A stretch of 29,118 bases of DNA from a virus, in the IMG/VR virus record IMGVR_UViG_3300010396_000087, positions 1 to 29,118 of that record. One strand, 5' to 3'. Within the stretch, counting starts at the first letter, position 1; every line of letters starts with the position of its first letter. Positions 1 through 8,348 of this stretch are shown here, in pieces. The notes under the pieces were generated by a model. That model saw nothing but the letters and a program-made list of their open reading frames with translations, was not told the DNA's origin and did no database searches. A program made the translations under genes and the position numbers.

Positions 1-1279
1 CCCCGCCTCCGCCCCCGCCTCCGCCACCAGGGTTGGTGCCATCACCAGCACCACCACCACCACCAGCGGCAGCTTGAATAGGGGAAAGACTGCCAAAATT
101 GAAGAAATAGTATCCACTCAGCTTGTGGCGCATGGTTCCAAGGAACGCTGCGGCATTAGAACCTCCGCCACCTGCCCCACCTGCGTTTGTGCTTACCGTG
201 CCACCAGCGCCACCGCCGCCACCAACGATATTGTTTCCTCCACCGCTACCAGCGGTCCCTGCGGTCTTTTGACCCGCGCCCCCTGGATCACTAATGTTTC
301 CAGAATTGGAGCCGATGGAGGCTGCTGCTACAGCGGCTCCAGCAGTTCCACCTGTGCTGGAAGTAGCGTTACCACCAGCACCACCATTGCAGGCAATCGT
401 ACCGTTGAGAGTCAGGGTGCCATTGACCAATACGCGGTAGCCGTTGGTCTTCAGGGTGACCCCTGAGTTGACGGTTGTGCCGCCCAGATTCAAGTCTCGG
501 GTCAATGTATATGTGTTCGAAGCGGGGACTAGCCCAAGGATAGTGGTGGTTCCATCGAAGGTATGGGCACCGTCTGAACCATCCGCCCACTCCCCAATTC
601 CAGGACCAGGACCCGTTGGGCCAGTGACGGTACTGGCTGCCCCCGTGGGGCCAGTGGGGCCTGTGCCCGTAGGCCCCGTGGGGCCTGTTACTGTACTGGC
701 TGCACCCTGTAGGCCAGTTGGGCCTGTCGGTCCAGTGACCGTTGAAGCGGCACCTTGTTGTCCTGTTGGACCCGTGAGGCCCTGTATACCTGTAGGGCCT
801 GTTACTCCTTGTGCTCCTTGCAATCCAGTAGGGCCTGTACGCCCTGTCGCTCCCGTTGGACCCGTTGGCCCTGTCGAGCCTGTTGTGCCCCCGCCTGGGG
901 TGGGGTTCATGGGCTGCCAGACTCCATTGTAAAGAAAGGCGCTAATCCAACCAGGCGTTACAGCATTGCCAAAGAAGCTTGAAAGGGTCCCCGAAGTGGC
1001 GTCAGTAAAAACCGCCCCATCTGTGGTAAGGCCAACAACGGAATCGTCTGTAGCTCCATTGTCCAGGATGTAGGTAAACGAACCACTTGGGGCTGCAACG
1101 TGTCCACCAAGTATTTGAACGGTCCCATTCACGTTCGACTTGTTAATCATCGGGAAGCCTGTTACACCGCTATTCTGATAGTAGTAACAGCCATCTAGGA
1201 CAACAAATCCTGCGCCATTCATCTGGACCATGCCTGGACCGCCACCTGTGGCGGAGTCAAACATGCAGCCTGTGAAGAC
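1..1279 (-). CDS. Tail fibre/spike C-terminal part with collagen-like repeats and glycine-rich tip (partial)
   Basis: The frame is open from the TGA at 1280-1282 to the left edge, about 426 residues, with no end in the window. In order it has a continuation of a parallel beta-helix (about residues 1-110), a linker, a Gly-X-Y collagen-like stretch of GPTGPTG units (about 1-based 605-890), a beta-structured segment, then glycine-rich runs at the left edge like the polyglycine-II tips of some phage adhesins. Such proteins form trimeric fibres that contact the host surface. The frame is the same as that of the upstream spike gene, and only one TGA separates them. If translated separately, the first ATG is at 1264 and has no good ribosome site. 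It most likely belongs to the same protein as 1280-2275. Family identity is from repeats and composition, not from a recognised named fibre. Confidence 0.8.
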
Positions 1280-2275
1280 TCAGGCTTGCCCTGCTCCAGC
1301 CGACACTTTCCATATAGCAGCAGGAACGCCAGACGAACCACCGCCCGTGAAGTGACCGCCCTGGACGAAAAGATCAACCGAACCGCCGCCGACGTTACCT
1401 CCACCCTTGGTAACGCAGTTGTCAACAATGCAGTCAGGACCGTTTAGATTGAGGCAGAGGGCGTTGTTGGAGTTCTCTTCGTTGTTGATGTAGCAGTCGC
1501 TTATATGAAGGCGAGAGTTAGATGCTCCCGAACAGGTTAGGCAAGCCGTTGTTCCACCATAGACGGATAAAAAGCGAACCGTCACGTTTTGCTCGTTAGT
1601 GTTAATATACAAACCCTGGGCGACGGTAGTCCCTGGATGAATGGTCAAGTTTTCAATGATAACGGCCATGTTATTTATCAAGACCAGTTCGGAGCCTGCG
1701 AACTCTGGTCCTGGAACGATACAGGTATACGCCCCAGACGCGCTTGGTGGCACGCCCTGCGCTCGCCAAGCGCCCTGACCATTAAGATGGATTGCACCAT
1801 TGATGGTTATAGGAGAGTTGACAGCGATCAGACCCTCCGGCAGACACAACTTCTTTCCAACGGCGTTTGCAGCAGCTATGGCATTAGCAATAGCTGTGTC
1901 GTTTGGTGTCACCCCGTCTGCAACAATGCCTGGAATCAAGCAGTCGTCAGCCGCTCCAAAACCGTAGAAGGCAAGCACACGAACGTCGTTCGACGCTGTA
2001 GGAGTATCAACCGTAGGGACGATGAACCCAACAACACAGTCGGTCCCATTTGGTGGGGCGGTGACGCCAGGGTATTCGATAGGCCCGAACGCCATGTTGT
2101 CATTAAACGTCGGGACCAAAACGCGGCAAGTGCCAGCAGGTAGCGACACGTTAGTAGCGTCCGTGTCCACAATCGTAGCGTCCAGAATGCCCTCAAATTG
2201 AGCCGCAGGCGTGCGGATAGCACTCTGCGTCCTGAGCATCTGTTGAATCAACGTATTAGGGTTACTTGTTCTCAT
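1280..2275 (-). CDS. Baseplate spike: OB-like N-terminus plus pectate-lyase-like beta-helix
   Basis: 331 residues up to a TGA. Residues about 20-110 resemble the OB-fold of baseplate hub spikes (short beta strands around VPTF and VVGFIVP). From about 125 the pattern DGVTPNDTAIANAIAAA followed by KKLCLPEG and NSPITINGAIHL is the typical N-cap of phage tailspikes with a right-handed parallel beta-helix. Cys/Asn-rich rungs follow. Such domains bind or cleave surface polysaccharide; no catalytic residues are assigned here. The gene follows the hub gene with a TAAATG junction and no strong ribosome site, which suggests translational coupling. The helix is visibly unfinished at the TGA and continues in the same frame downstream, so this is probably the N-terminal part of a fibre of over 750 residues. 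Confidence 0.75.
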   Translation of the reverse strand: MRTSNPNTLIQQMLRTQSAIRTPAAQFEGILDATIVDTDATNVSLPAGTCRVLVPTFNDNMAFGPIEYPGVTAPPNGTDCVVGFIVPTVDTPTASNDVRVLAFYGFGAADDCLIPGIVADGVTPNDTAIANAIAAANAVGKKLCLPEGLIAVNSPITINGAIHLNGQGAWRAQGVPPSASGAYTCIVPGPEFAGSELVLINNMAVIIENLTIHPGTTVAQGLYINTNEQNVTVRFLSVYGGTTACLTCSGASNSRLHISDCYINNEENSNNALCLNLNGPDCIVDNCVTKGGGNVGGGSVDLFVQGGHFTGGGSSGVPAAIWKVSAGAGQA

Positions 2276-3220
2276 TTAGACGTTCTGTAGCTGAGAACCG
2301 CCGCCACCTACATTGATCAAATCATAAGGAGGCATCGGGGTTGTGAGGGTAATCGTTGCCTGAGGGTTATACAGGTCTCGCTGCATATCCGACACGATCC
2401 AGAGGTTCGGAGTCAGGGCGATATTAGGGTCTGGACTGGTTGGGTAGTTGGATGCCATTCCAAGATTTGCCGTATGTACAATGTCGCCTGGGTTGTAGGC
2501 CCACAGTTGGCACATGGCCGTGACGGTTACATCACCAAATGGCTTCCCTACGTCCCAGTCAAAGTCCATGTTCTGGACTCCTGCGGTCCATTCTTGGAGT
2601 GTTCCCTTGACGCCGAAAGTTTCCCAGAAGGGGTCGGAACCAAAAAAGACAGTGTTGGCGCTCTCCCAACATCGCCAACCAGCGGTGGTAGCAAGGCGTT
2701 GTAGACACGTCCAAGAGTCTTCTGGATTGTCTGTAGCATCCGTCGAAGTCCCGCGTCCCACGGCAATCGCCGGGTTCACTGGTGTTGGATCACCGACAAA
2801 GGAAAGACCAGGCACGGCAAGCACAAGCGACCGAGCGAAGGTGGTGATATCGCTCGTCGTAGTCGTCACTGTGTTTCCTGTTTGCAATCGCAGAGCGGCC
2901 ACCCCGCTAGCCTCAAAGACCAATTGCATTTGGTCGCTAGTCTTAGCGAACTGAACCAACGTAAAAGATAGTCCATCTAGCATCAGTGTTGTGCCAGGAA
3001 CAAAGTTGCCCGAGTTGAGAATCTGGCGGCTAGGATCGGTTAATTGTATTGTTACCGTGCTCGCACCGCTGATAGTGCGTTCTACTAGTACATCGGAGAT
3101 GGCATTGAAAATGTCTACGTTGGTTACTGGCACTCCGTTGACAAAGATAGTTAGGTCACCTGGGTCCATAGGGCCAAAGCCGTCGATGAACTGTTCGCCT
3201 GAGGATGTAGTGAAACTCAT
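2276..3220 (-). CDS. Baseplate hub protein (gpD/XkdQ/gp27-like)
   Basis: 314 residues, the usual size for tail hub proteins of contractile phages. The N-terminal half has the repeated beta pattern of the family (VERTISGASTVTIQLTDPSR, then LMLDGLSFTLVQF). The middle has a segment EDSWTCLQRLATTAGWRCW, resembling the part of hub proteins where a short helix precedes a conserved aromatic. It would sit at the tail tip, between tube and spike. The start overlaps the LysM gene stop as TAATG, and the stop abuts the spike gene. The position between a LysM protein and a spike is the standard order. The assignment rests on context plus weak sequence pattern. Confidence 0.7.
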   Translation of the reverse strand: MSFTTSSGEQFIDGFGPMDPGDLTIFVNGVPVTNVDIFNAISDVLVERTISGASTVTIQLTDPSRQILNSGNFVPGTTLMLDGLSFTLVQFAKTSDQMQLVFEASGVAALRLQTGNTVTTTTSDITTFARSLVLAVPGLSFVGDPTPVNPAIAVGRGTSTDATDNPEDSWTCLQRLATTAGWRCWESANTVFFGSDPFWETFGVKGTLQEWTAGVQNMDFDWDVGKPFGDVTVTAMCQLWAYNPGDIVHTANLGMASNYPTSPDPNIALTPNLWIVSDMQRDLYNPQATITLTTPMPPYDLINVGGGGSQLQNV

Positions 3221-3909
3221 TAGTTCTGTGGTAGCTTCAGGGTTTGGCCTGCATAAATGTTGTTAGGATCGCGGAGGTTGTTAAGGGCCGCTATCTCCGA
3301 CCACTTGGACTGGTCCCCATAAATGAAAGCGGCGATTGAACTCAGTGTGTCACCAGCCCGAACCGTATAGAGAAGATAAGAGGACTGCGTATTCTGTCCA
3401 AGCACCGTCTGAATCCAAGCGATGACGGGTGTCGGCGCGCCCAGCACGCCGTTCAGGGGAGCGTTGTACTCATAGAGAGTGACCGACAGGTTTTGCTGGA
3501 CGCGATACCCAGCACTAGAATCACGAATGGCAGGACCAAATTCGTAGTCATAAATGGCCCAGAGATATTGGATGCCAGGGACGGGTCCCGAAACAGCTAG
3601 TATTGGAGGAATGACGGTGCCAGGCACCTTGTCGGTCCAAGTCTCAAACGTCTGGCAAGCAGACTCTATGGACCCCCCCGAGTAGCCATTGATCTGCTCG
3701 CTGGTCATAACCAGCTTTAACGTCAGCGATTTGGGGGAACGGTCGTACCATTGCAATGCGGAAACTGAGCGAGGACGATCTACAATCTGCCAGCCGCCCG
3801 ACCCAGTGCCGATAGGCTTGTATTGTGCATCACCATCAAGGTTGAAAACAAGGCCCGCTGTGGTGGCTGGATATTGTGGTGTCAGGGTGACCAGCACATT
3901 AGGATTCAT
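3220..3909 (-). CDS. LysM-domain baseplate/tail protein
   Basis: 229 residues. The C-terminal 50 form a clear LysM domain: YTVRAGDTLSSIAAFIYGD, then WSEIAALNN and a final YAGQTLKLP. Small LysM proteins (T4 gp53-like or XkdP-like) sit between tape measure and hub in contractile tails and join the baseplate; LysM binds glycan. The N-terminal 170 residues are beta-rich and not recognised (a DUF-like tail domain: LTLKLVMTSEQINGYSG). A strong ribosome site AGGAG lies inside the last codons of the tape measure gene (AGGAGCTAAGCATG), which fixes the start and implies coupled translation. Confidence 0.8.
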   Translation of the reverse strand: MNPNVLVTLTPQYPATTAGLVFNLDGDAQYKPIGTGSGGWQIVDRPRSVSALQWYDRSPKSLTLKLVMTSEQINGYSGGSIESACQTFETWTDKVPGTVIPPILAVSGPVPGIQYLWAIYDYEFGPAIRDSSAGYRVQQNLSVTLYEYNAPLNGVLGAPTPVIAWIQTVLGQNTQSSYLLYTVRAGDTLSSIAAFIYGDQSKWSEIAALNNLRDPNNIYAGQTLKLPQN

Positions 3910-3911
3910 GC

Positions 3912-6900
3912 TTAGCTCCTGGCGGTCTTGTGGGCGTTACCTTGGTTGGCCGCGGTCGCTACCTGCGTAGCGTTAACCGTGACCTTGATGTTGGACATAG
4001 CGGCTGCGGCCATCTTAAGAGCGGATGCAGCTGCCTGGAGTTGTTGTGCGGCTTGTGAATGGTCCTTAGCAGCCTGGCCGCTGGACTTCGACGCCTGCTT
4101 TTGCTCGTCAGCAGCGCCCTTGGACGCGGCAGACGCTAGCTTCTGTGCGTCTGAAATCGCCGCCGCCTTTACATTGGCGTCCTTTGACTTGGAAGCTACG
4201 TCGTATAGCTTTTGTCCCGCCTGGCTTAGCTTCTCAGCCGTCTGATTCTGCTTTAACAGGTCGCCATAAGCCTTACCACCCGTGGCGGGGGTTATGCCCG
4301 TTTTGGTCTGAAGGTGAAGCTTAGATTGGGCTTGAGCAATAAGACCCTTCTGTTGACTGATCATCGTCGGCAGATTGGCGAAGAAAGCTGGTCCGTTCTT
4401 GGCTAGGGCTACGTGTAGAGCCTTGTCGTGCATGCCTCCGAACGGCGATGATGCTTCCTTCTCAAACTTTTCTAACTGCTTCAGCTTAGCTTGTTCTTGA
4501 GAAAGCTGCATACCTGGGTGGGCAGCGTAGTATCCTGCAACGTATTTCTCAAGATTAGAAGCGGCTGTGTGTTGACCCTGAGAGCGAAGCGCAGCAGCGG
4601 TGATGTTAGGAAATCCGTACTTTACAACGGAAGAACCAACGCCGCCCGTCGTCTTTGAGGCGTTCTTCAGAAGGTTATTGTAGACAGTGTTCGAAACGGT
4701 CTGATTACTTTTGGCCTGCTGAATCAGTTGTTGTTGTGGCGACAACATATGCACTGGGTTTTGCGACCCACCAAAGAGACCGTGGAACAGGCCGCTGACA
4801 CCCTTAATAATGTATGGCATCGCAATAGGAGCAGCCATAGCCGCGGCAATGCCGATAGGCCCTGCAAGCGCACCAAGGTCCATGCCGCCGAACGTCAGCA
4901 GTCCACCGAGCATGCCTTCACCAGCGCCAGCGATGCCGCCAGCAGCAGCACCTTCAGCCCCGCTAAGCGCAGCGCCAGCCTCTCCCTCAGCTGCTCCCGC
5001 AATGTCGCCTTCTGCGGTTTGTCCAGCCTTCCGCCAAATACCGCCAGGAGAGCCAGCGCTAGGGCTAAAGATTCCCTTGCCCTTCATGGCCTCTAGGTTC
5101 ATCTCAGCGGCCTTCATCTGCATGCTAGCAGCGTCCATTTGAACGGTTGCAGCAGCACCTTCAGGACCCTTAGCGTCTAGGCGGGCTAGGGCAGAAGCAG
5201 CGCTCTTGTTGATACCAGGCGTGCGCAGTTGGAGATATTTGGTACGAGCATAACCGCCAAGCATGGAGGCTGGCCCCGCCACTTTGCTCCATATCTTCGC
5301 TGCCATGCCGATAGCAGCGAGCGCTCCGATAGCCTCAGCGACACCCTTAAGAGCGCCAGCATGGTCAGCCAAGGTGTGCAAGACATCGACAAAGGCATGA
5401 ACGCCCGTGATTACGGTAGGAGTGATTGCCTTGCCAATCTCAAGGCCATAGTATTCGATGTTTTTCTTGGCGATATCCAGCTGTCGCGCTGGGGCGTTCA
5501 GGGCTGCATTAAGCTTGGCTTGGTACGTCTTTTGGTTTGTGTTCGCCATGATATACTTCTCGGTGGAAGCATATGCGCCCTGATTCTCGGCAATGGTCAG
5601 GAACGGAAGTTCCTGACGAGCACCACCGAAAATCTTGGTGAACATGAACTGCAAGATGTCTTTTTGCTGACTGGCCGACAGCGGGGACCCTGACCCCATA
5701 GCACTTAAAGCGCCCGTCAGTTGTGATGTTGCTTGATTGGTATTTAGATTAGCCAAGCCTCCCAGCTTGGTTCCCTTGAGGTCTCCCTGAAGCGCGGAGA
5801 TCATTCCAGGCTGCAAAGCCCACGCCTGCAACTGAGCTATAGCCGAGTCCTTGCCTGGGTTATTTTTCCCAAACGCGGGGTAGTAGTCAGGGACGTTTAG
5901 GCCACCCGAAATAGAAGAGGTAATCTTTGCAACTGCCGCCCCGATGCCCTTAGTCTGGATAAGATTACGCAAATCGCCCGACTGGATGCCGAACATCAAT
6001 TCACCCTTTTGGCCCTGGGCGGAAGGCGTAGCTATCTGTTGCAGGGAGTGAGAGATCAGCGTGCCCGAGGTAGTGGCGTTTTGCCCAAGCTTGGTGCTCA
6101 GTGCAATCCAGGCCAGCAGATCGGGCAACTTAGCCCCCACGGCCTGTCCAGAGGCCGTCAGACCCTTAGAGAGAGCACCAATGAGGTCTTGCGGCTGCAT
6201 ATCACCAGCACCAACAGTGGCCGACAAAAGCTGGGTAATATGCTGAGCGTTTCCAACTCCCTGTAGCTGGGTGCCCTGTAGGTTCTTACGACCCGCGAAC
6301 GACAAGTTACCGAACAATCGACCGATCAACTCAGAAGGTTGGCCTGTGGGGGTGTTGAAAAGCACCGCCAGATTGGCAGCTTGCTTACCAAGGTTCGTCA
6401 ATTCCTTGGTGGTCTGGTGAAGACCTGCGTTAGCAGACGCTATACGGTACAGCTGGTTGGCGACATCCGAGAAATTAACACCAGTGTTCTTGGAAATCTC
6501 CATTCCTGCCTGCATGATACCGTTGACCTGGCTCTTTGGTACGCCAGCCAACGTGAACAGCTTAATGTACTGGTTTTGTAGTTGGGCATACTTGGTCATT
6601 GATTCGATTGCAACGGCAATCGCTCCACCTGTCGCCCACTCTCCGAACTTGCCTAGAGGACCATTGCCAACATCAGAGATCGTCTGGCTGAGGCCCTTGT
6701 GGGACTTAGCCAGTTCATCGACGGCTGCCTTTTGCTCAAGAGCCTTGATGGTGGCAGCGTCCATCCCCGCCGCAGCCGCCTTCTCGGCGTCTGTCATGGC
6801 TGACGTGCTGGCCGTCTTCGCTTCTGTGGCTTTTGACACCCCGCCAATGGCGGCAACGGACAGAGCGCCTGACTCCTTGGTCTTGGCTAGCAGTGCATTC

Positions 6901-6998
6901 GTGCGCTCTAATTCAGCATTGAACGCTGCAAGGTTTTTTATGGCGGCTGACGCCCCAACGATAGAGAGGCGCGCACCAACGGTGGCTTCAAGAGCCAT
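3912..6998 (-). CDS. Tail tape measure protein
   Basis: 1028 residues, by far the longest gene, directly after the frameshifted tail chaperone as expected. It has an Ala/Lys-rich coiled-coil N-terminus, a central segment typical of tape measures (QAGMEISKNTGVNFSDVANQ, then AANLAVLFNTPTGQPSELIG), a hydrophobic Ala/Gly-rich stretch at about residues 640-740 with possible membrane segments (GLLTFGGMDLGALAGPIGIA), and an Ala/Lys/Gln-rich helical C-terminus. Tape measures set tail length and leave with the DNA at injection; 1028 residues would predict a tail of roughly 150 nm by the usual 1.5 angstrom per residue rule (inference). The ribosome site AAGGGAAG lies 4-10 nt upstream of the ATG and inside the small ORF 7000-7119. 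Confidence 0.9.
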   Translation of the reverse strand: MALEATVGARLSIVGASAAIKNLAAFNAELERTNALLAKTKESGALSVAAIGGVSKATEAKTASTSAMTDAEKAAAAGMDAATIKALEQKAAVDELAKSHKGLSQTISDVGNGPLGKFGEWATGGAIAVAIESMTKYAQLQNQYIKLFTLAGVPKSQVNGIMQAGMEISKNTGVNFSDVANQLYRIASANAGLHQTTKELTNLGKQAANLAVLFNTPTGQPSELIGRLFGNLSFAGRKNLQGTQLQGVGNAQHITQLLSATVGAGDMQPQDLIGALSKGLTASGQAVGAKLPDLLAWIALSTKLGQNATTSGTLISHSLQQIATPSAQGQKGELMFGIQSGDLRNLIQTKGIGAAVAKITSSISGGLNVPDYYPAFGKNNPGKDSAIAQLQAWALQPGMISALQGDLKGTKLGGLANLNTNQATSQLTGALSAMGSGSPLSASQQKDILQFMFTKIFGGARQELPFLTIAENQGAYASTEKYIMANTNQKTYQAKLNAALNAPARQLDIAKKNIEYYGLEIGKAITPTVITGVHAFVDVLHTLADHAGALKGVAEAIGALAAIGMAAKIWSKVAGPASMLGGYARTKYLQLRTPGINKSAASALARLDAKGPEGAAATVQMDAASMQMKAAEMNLEAMKGKGIFSPSAGSPGGIWRKAGQTAEGDIAGAAEGEAGAALSGAEGAAAGGIAGAGEGMLGGLLTFGGMDLGALAGPIGIAAAMAAPIAMPYIIKGVSGLFHGLFGGSQNPVHMLSPQQQLIQQAKSNQTVSNTVYNNLLKNASKTTGGVGSSVVKYGFPNITAAALRSQGQHTAASNLEKYVAGYYAAHPGMQLSQEQAKLKQLEKFEKEASSPFGGMHDKALHVALAKNGPAFFANLPTMISQQKGLIAQAQSKLHLQTKTGITPATGGKAYGDLLKQNQTAEKLSQAGQKLYDVASKSKDANVKAAAISDAQKLASAASKGAADEQKQASKSSGQAAKDHSQAAQQLQAAASALKMAAAAMSNIKVTVNATQVATAANQGNAHKTARS

Positions 6999-6999
6999 C

Positions 7000-7119
7000 T
7001 TACTTCCCTTGAATAGAAAAAGCCGTCACCCCAGCACGCGGAGCGACGGCCCTTCCAAGATCAAAGGCCGTCATCACAATGAATTCCTCATTGGTGAGTG
7101 CCCTTAGTCCGTTGGTCAA
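7000..7119 (-). CDS. Small ORF between tail chaperone and tape measure
   Basis: A 39-residue frame beginning with TTG, which overlaps the TGA stop of the frameshifted chaperone (GATTGACC). Its TAA lies one base before the tape measure ATG (TAAGATG). The sequence LTNEEFIVMTAFDLGRAVAP looks protein-like. A weak ribosome site AAGGG lies about 8 nt upstream. It may be a real coupling peptide or the remains of a longer chaperone reading frame. A hairpin with a T-run overlaps its last third. No family is recognised and it could be non-coding. Confidence 0.4.
   Translation of the reverse strand: MTNGLRALTNEEFIVMTAFDLGRAVAPRAGVTAFSIQGK
7015..7050 (-). terminator. Hairpin with T-run just before the tape measure gene
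   Basis: On the minus strand an 11-bp stem (GCCGTCGCTCC with GGGGTGACGGC, two wobble pairs) and a 7-nt loop are followed by TTTTTCT. This is the form of an intrinsic terminator, placed 17 bp before the tape measure start. It may partly reduce transcription of the tape measure gene relative to sheath and tube, which are needed in more copies. Readthrough must occur for the tail genes to be expressed. Confidence 0.6.
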
Positions 7120-7870
7120 TCAAGTTTCCCTTCGTTGTTATACTTGGCTATCATCCAAGCAAGTTCTCGCCTGCGACGGCTCTCTAATTCGACAGCCTTC
7201 CTGAGCATGGCGAAATTGACGGCGTAATCCACCCCCTCAGTATCAATGAAGGGAGTAGGGTCTAAGCCCAGAGAGATTGCGAAGCCACCGATGGAGATAA
7301 CATCGTCATCTTCTAGGCTTTCGAAAAATTTTCGTCGGCCTTGGTGCTTTCCTTAGCACTCCATTCGGATACTGCCTCCGCAGCGGAGATCAAATCGCCG
7401 TCCGTTGCATAAATCTGGCGTACAGCATCAGCAGCCTTAGAATAAGGCGGCATCTCAAGGTTGTCCATCAGGTCGCGGTCGAACCGCGTCCATTCTCCGA
7501 ACTCGTCGCCCAGTCTCAGTGAGCGGCGAACGCCGTCCCCGTCGAAGACGGCGTAGATACCTACACAGCAGTTCGCCAGAAGGTCGGCGTTAGCGAGCAC
7601 TAACCACTCTGGGTCTTCGCTCTCGGCGCGCTTGCGAGCCTGAGCGGCCACGCGAGAAGATTCAACAGCCTTGTAGCGAACGAATAGCTCAGGGTTGTCC
7701 CAACGGGGCACCTTGAGTTCGATGTACAGCTGGTTGATCAGCTTGTCGCGGGCTGCCTTCAAGGAACGCAATGGCGTATCCTTAGGCTTAGCTTCGTGAG
7801 CGACCGGCATTTGTTCCGGCGTAATCACGGGCGCGTCGGCCTGAGGCTCAGTTGTCACTTCCAATCCCAT
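7116..7870 (-). CDS. Tail assembly chaperone, -1 frameshift product (gpGT-like)
   Basis: Predicted product of -1 slippage at the heptamer A-AAT-TTT (7325-7331). The first 182 codons are shared with the short form; then 69 residues are read in the -1 frame, starting FESLEDDD and ending YNNEGKLD before TGA at 7116-7118. Total about 251 residues. The extension contains an Arg-rich helix (LESRRRRELAWMIAKYN), as expected for the T part that contacts the tape measure. The heptamer is canonical (X XXY YYZ in the zero frame) and lies 3 codons before the zero-frame stop. This arrangement directly upstream of the tape measure gene is a hallmark of long-tailed phages. Confidence 0.85.
7313..7870 (-). 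CDS. Tail assembly chaperone, short form (gpG-like)
   Basis: 185 residues from the ATG at 7870, which has a good ribosome site (GGAGGAACACATG). An in-frame TTG four codons earlier would put that site inside the gene, so it is rejected as start. The protein is charged and helical, with no known catalytic motif. Together with its frameshifted form it keeps the tape measure protein soluble and recruits tube subunits during tail assembly. It lies between tail tube and tape measure and ends with TAG three codons after the slippery heptamer. Confidence 0.8.
   Translation of the reverse strand: MGLEVTTEPQADAPVITPEQMPVAHEAKPKDTPLRSLKAARDKLINQLYIELKVPRWDNPELFVRYKAVESSRVAAQARKRAESEDPEWLVLANADLLANCCVGIYAVFDGDGVRRSLRLGDEFGEWTRFDRDLMDNLEMPPYSKAADAVRQIYATDGDLISAAEAVSEWSAKESTKADENFSKA
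7325..7331 (-). other. -1 ribosomal slippery heptamer AAATTTT
   Basis: Zero-frame codons GAA AAT TTT TCG contain A AAT TTT. The AAT and TTT tRNAs can re-pair with AAA and TTT after a one-base backward shift. The -1 frame is open for 69 codons beyond it. Confidence 0.85.
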
Positions 7871-7891
7871 GTGTTCCTCCAAGGGTTGTTA

Positions 7892-8335
7892 TTAGTTGGC
7901 TACCGACTCAATCGTAAAGTGCAGCTGCCACATGCGAGGATTCGCAGAGTTAGAGTCGGAGTTGCCGTCATTGACGCTAGCGATACGACCACGATAGGTA
8001 CGTGGGGTACCATTCGGGTTACCGTTCTGGTCAAGAGGCTGTACAGTTACGGTGCCATAGGTGGTACCAACAAGCGTGCGAACGGTAGAAATGATTCCGT
8101 TGTCGCGCTCTTGTACATAGGTACGCTCTACCACAACGTCGCTGAAGACAGGCAGGGCAAGATAGGTAATCTCAGGACCCATGCCACCCGGACGAGACTT
8201 AGGTGGGTTAGCGGTAGCGTCACCACCCGAGAACTTGTCGAAGTAGCCAATGGAACCCAGACCGTCGATGTTGACGCTGGGTAGCCACTGCATTTCACCA
8301 GCGTTACCGATGGCGCTAGAAGAAGAAATAGGCAT
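7892..8335 (-). CDS. Tail tube protein
   Basis: 147 residues, directly downstream of the tail sheath gene, where contractile phages encode the tube. The pattern is beta-rich: LALPVFSDVVVERTYVQ, then TVQPLDQNG and RTYRGRIASVNDGNSDS, ending in a final strand. Many copies stack to form the inner tube through which DNA passes. The ribosome site AGGAA lies 7 nt before the ATG. Recognition is by position, size and tube-like strand pattern. Confidence 0.75.
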   Translation of the reverse strand: MPISSSSAIGNAGEMQWLPSVNIDGLGSIGYFDKFSGGDATANPPKSRPGGMGPEITYLALPVFSDVVVERTYVQERDNGIISTVRTLVGTTYGTVTVQPLDQNGNPNGTPRTYRGRIASVNDGNSDSNSANPRMWQLHFTIESVAN

Positions 8336-8348
8336 TTAGGTTCCTACC

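Noticed and set aside
1280-1282. General recoding of TGA as Trp in this phage
   Set aside because: TGA is a working stop at 7116 and 26703, other genes use TGG for Trp throughout, and the only Trp tRNA seen has anticodon CCA.
1589-2143. Rightward open frame opposite the spike gene
   Set aside because: It is the antisense shadow of the beta-helix gene, with no ribosome site and composition unlike a protein.
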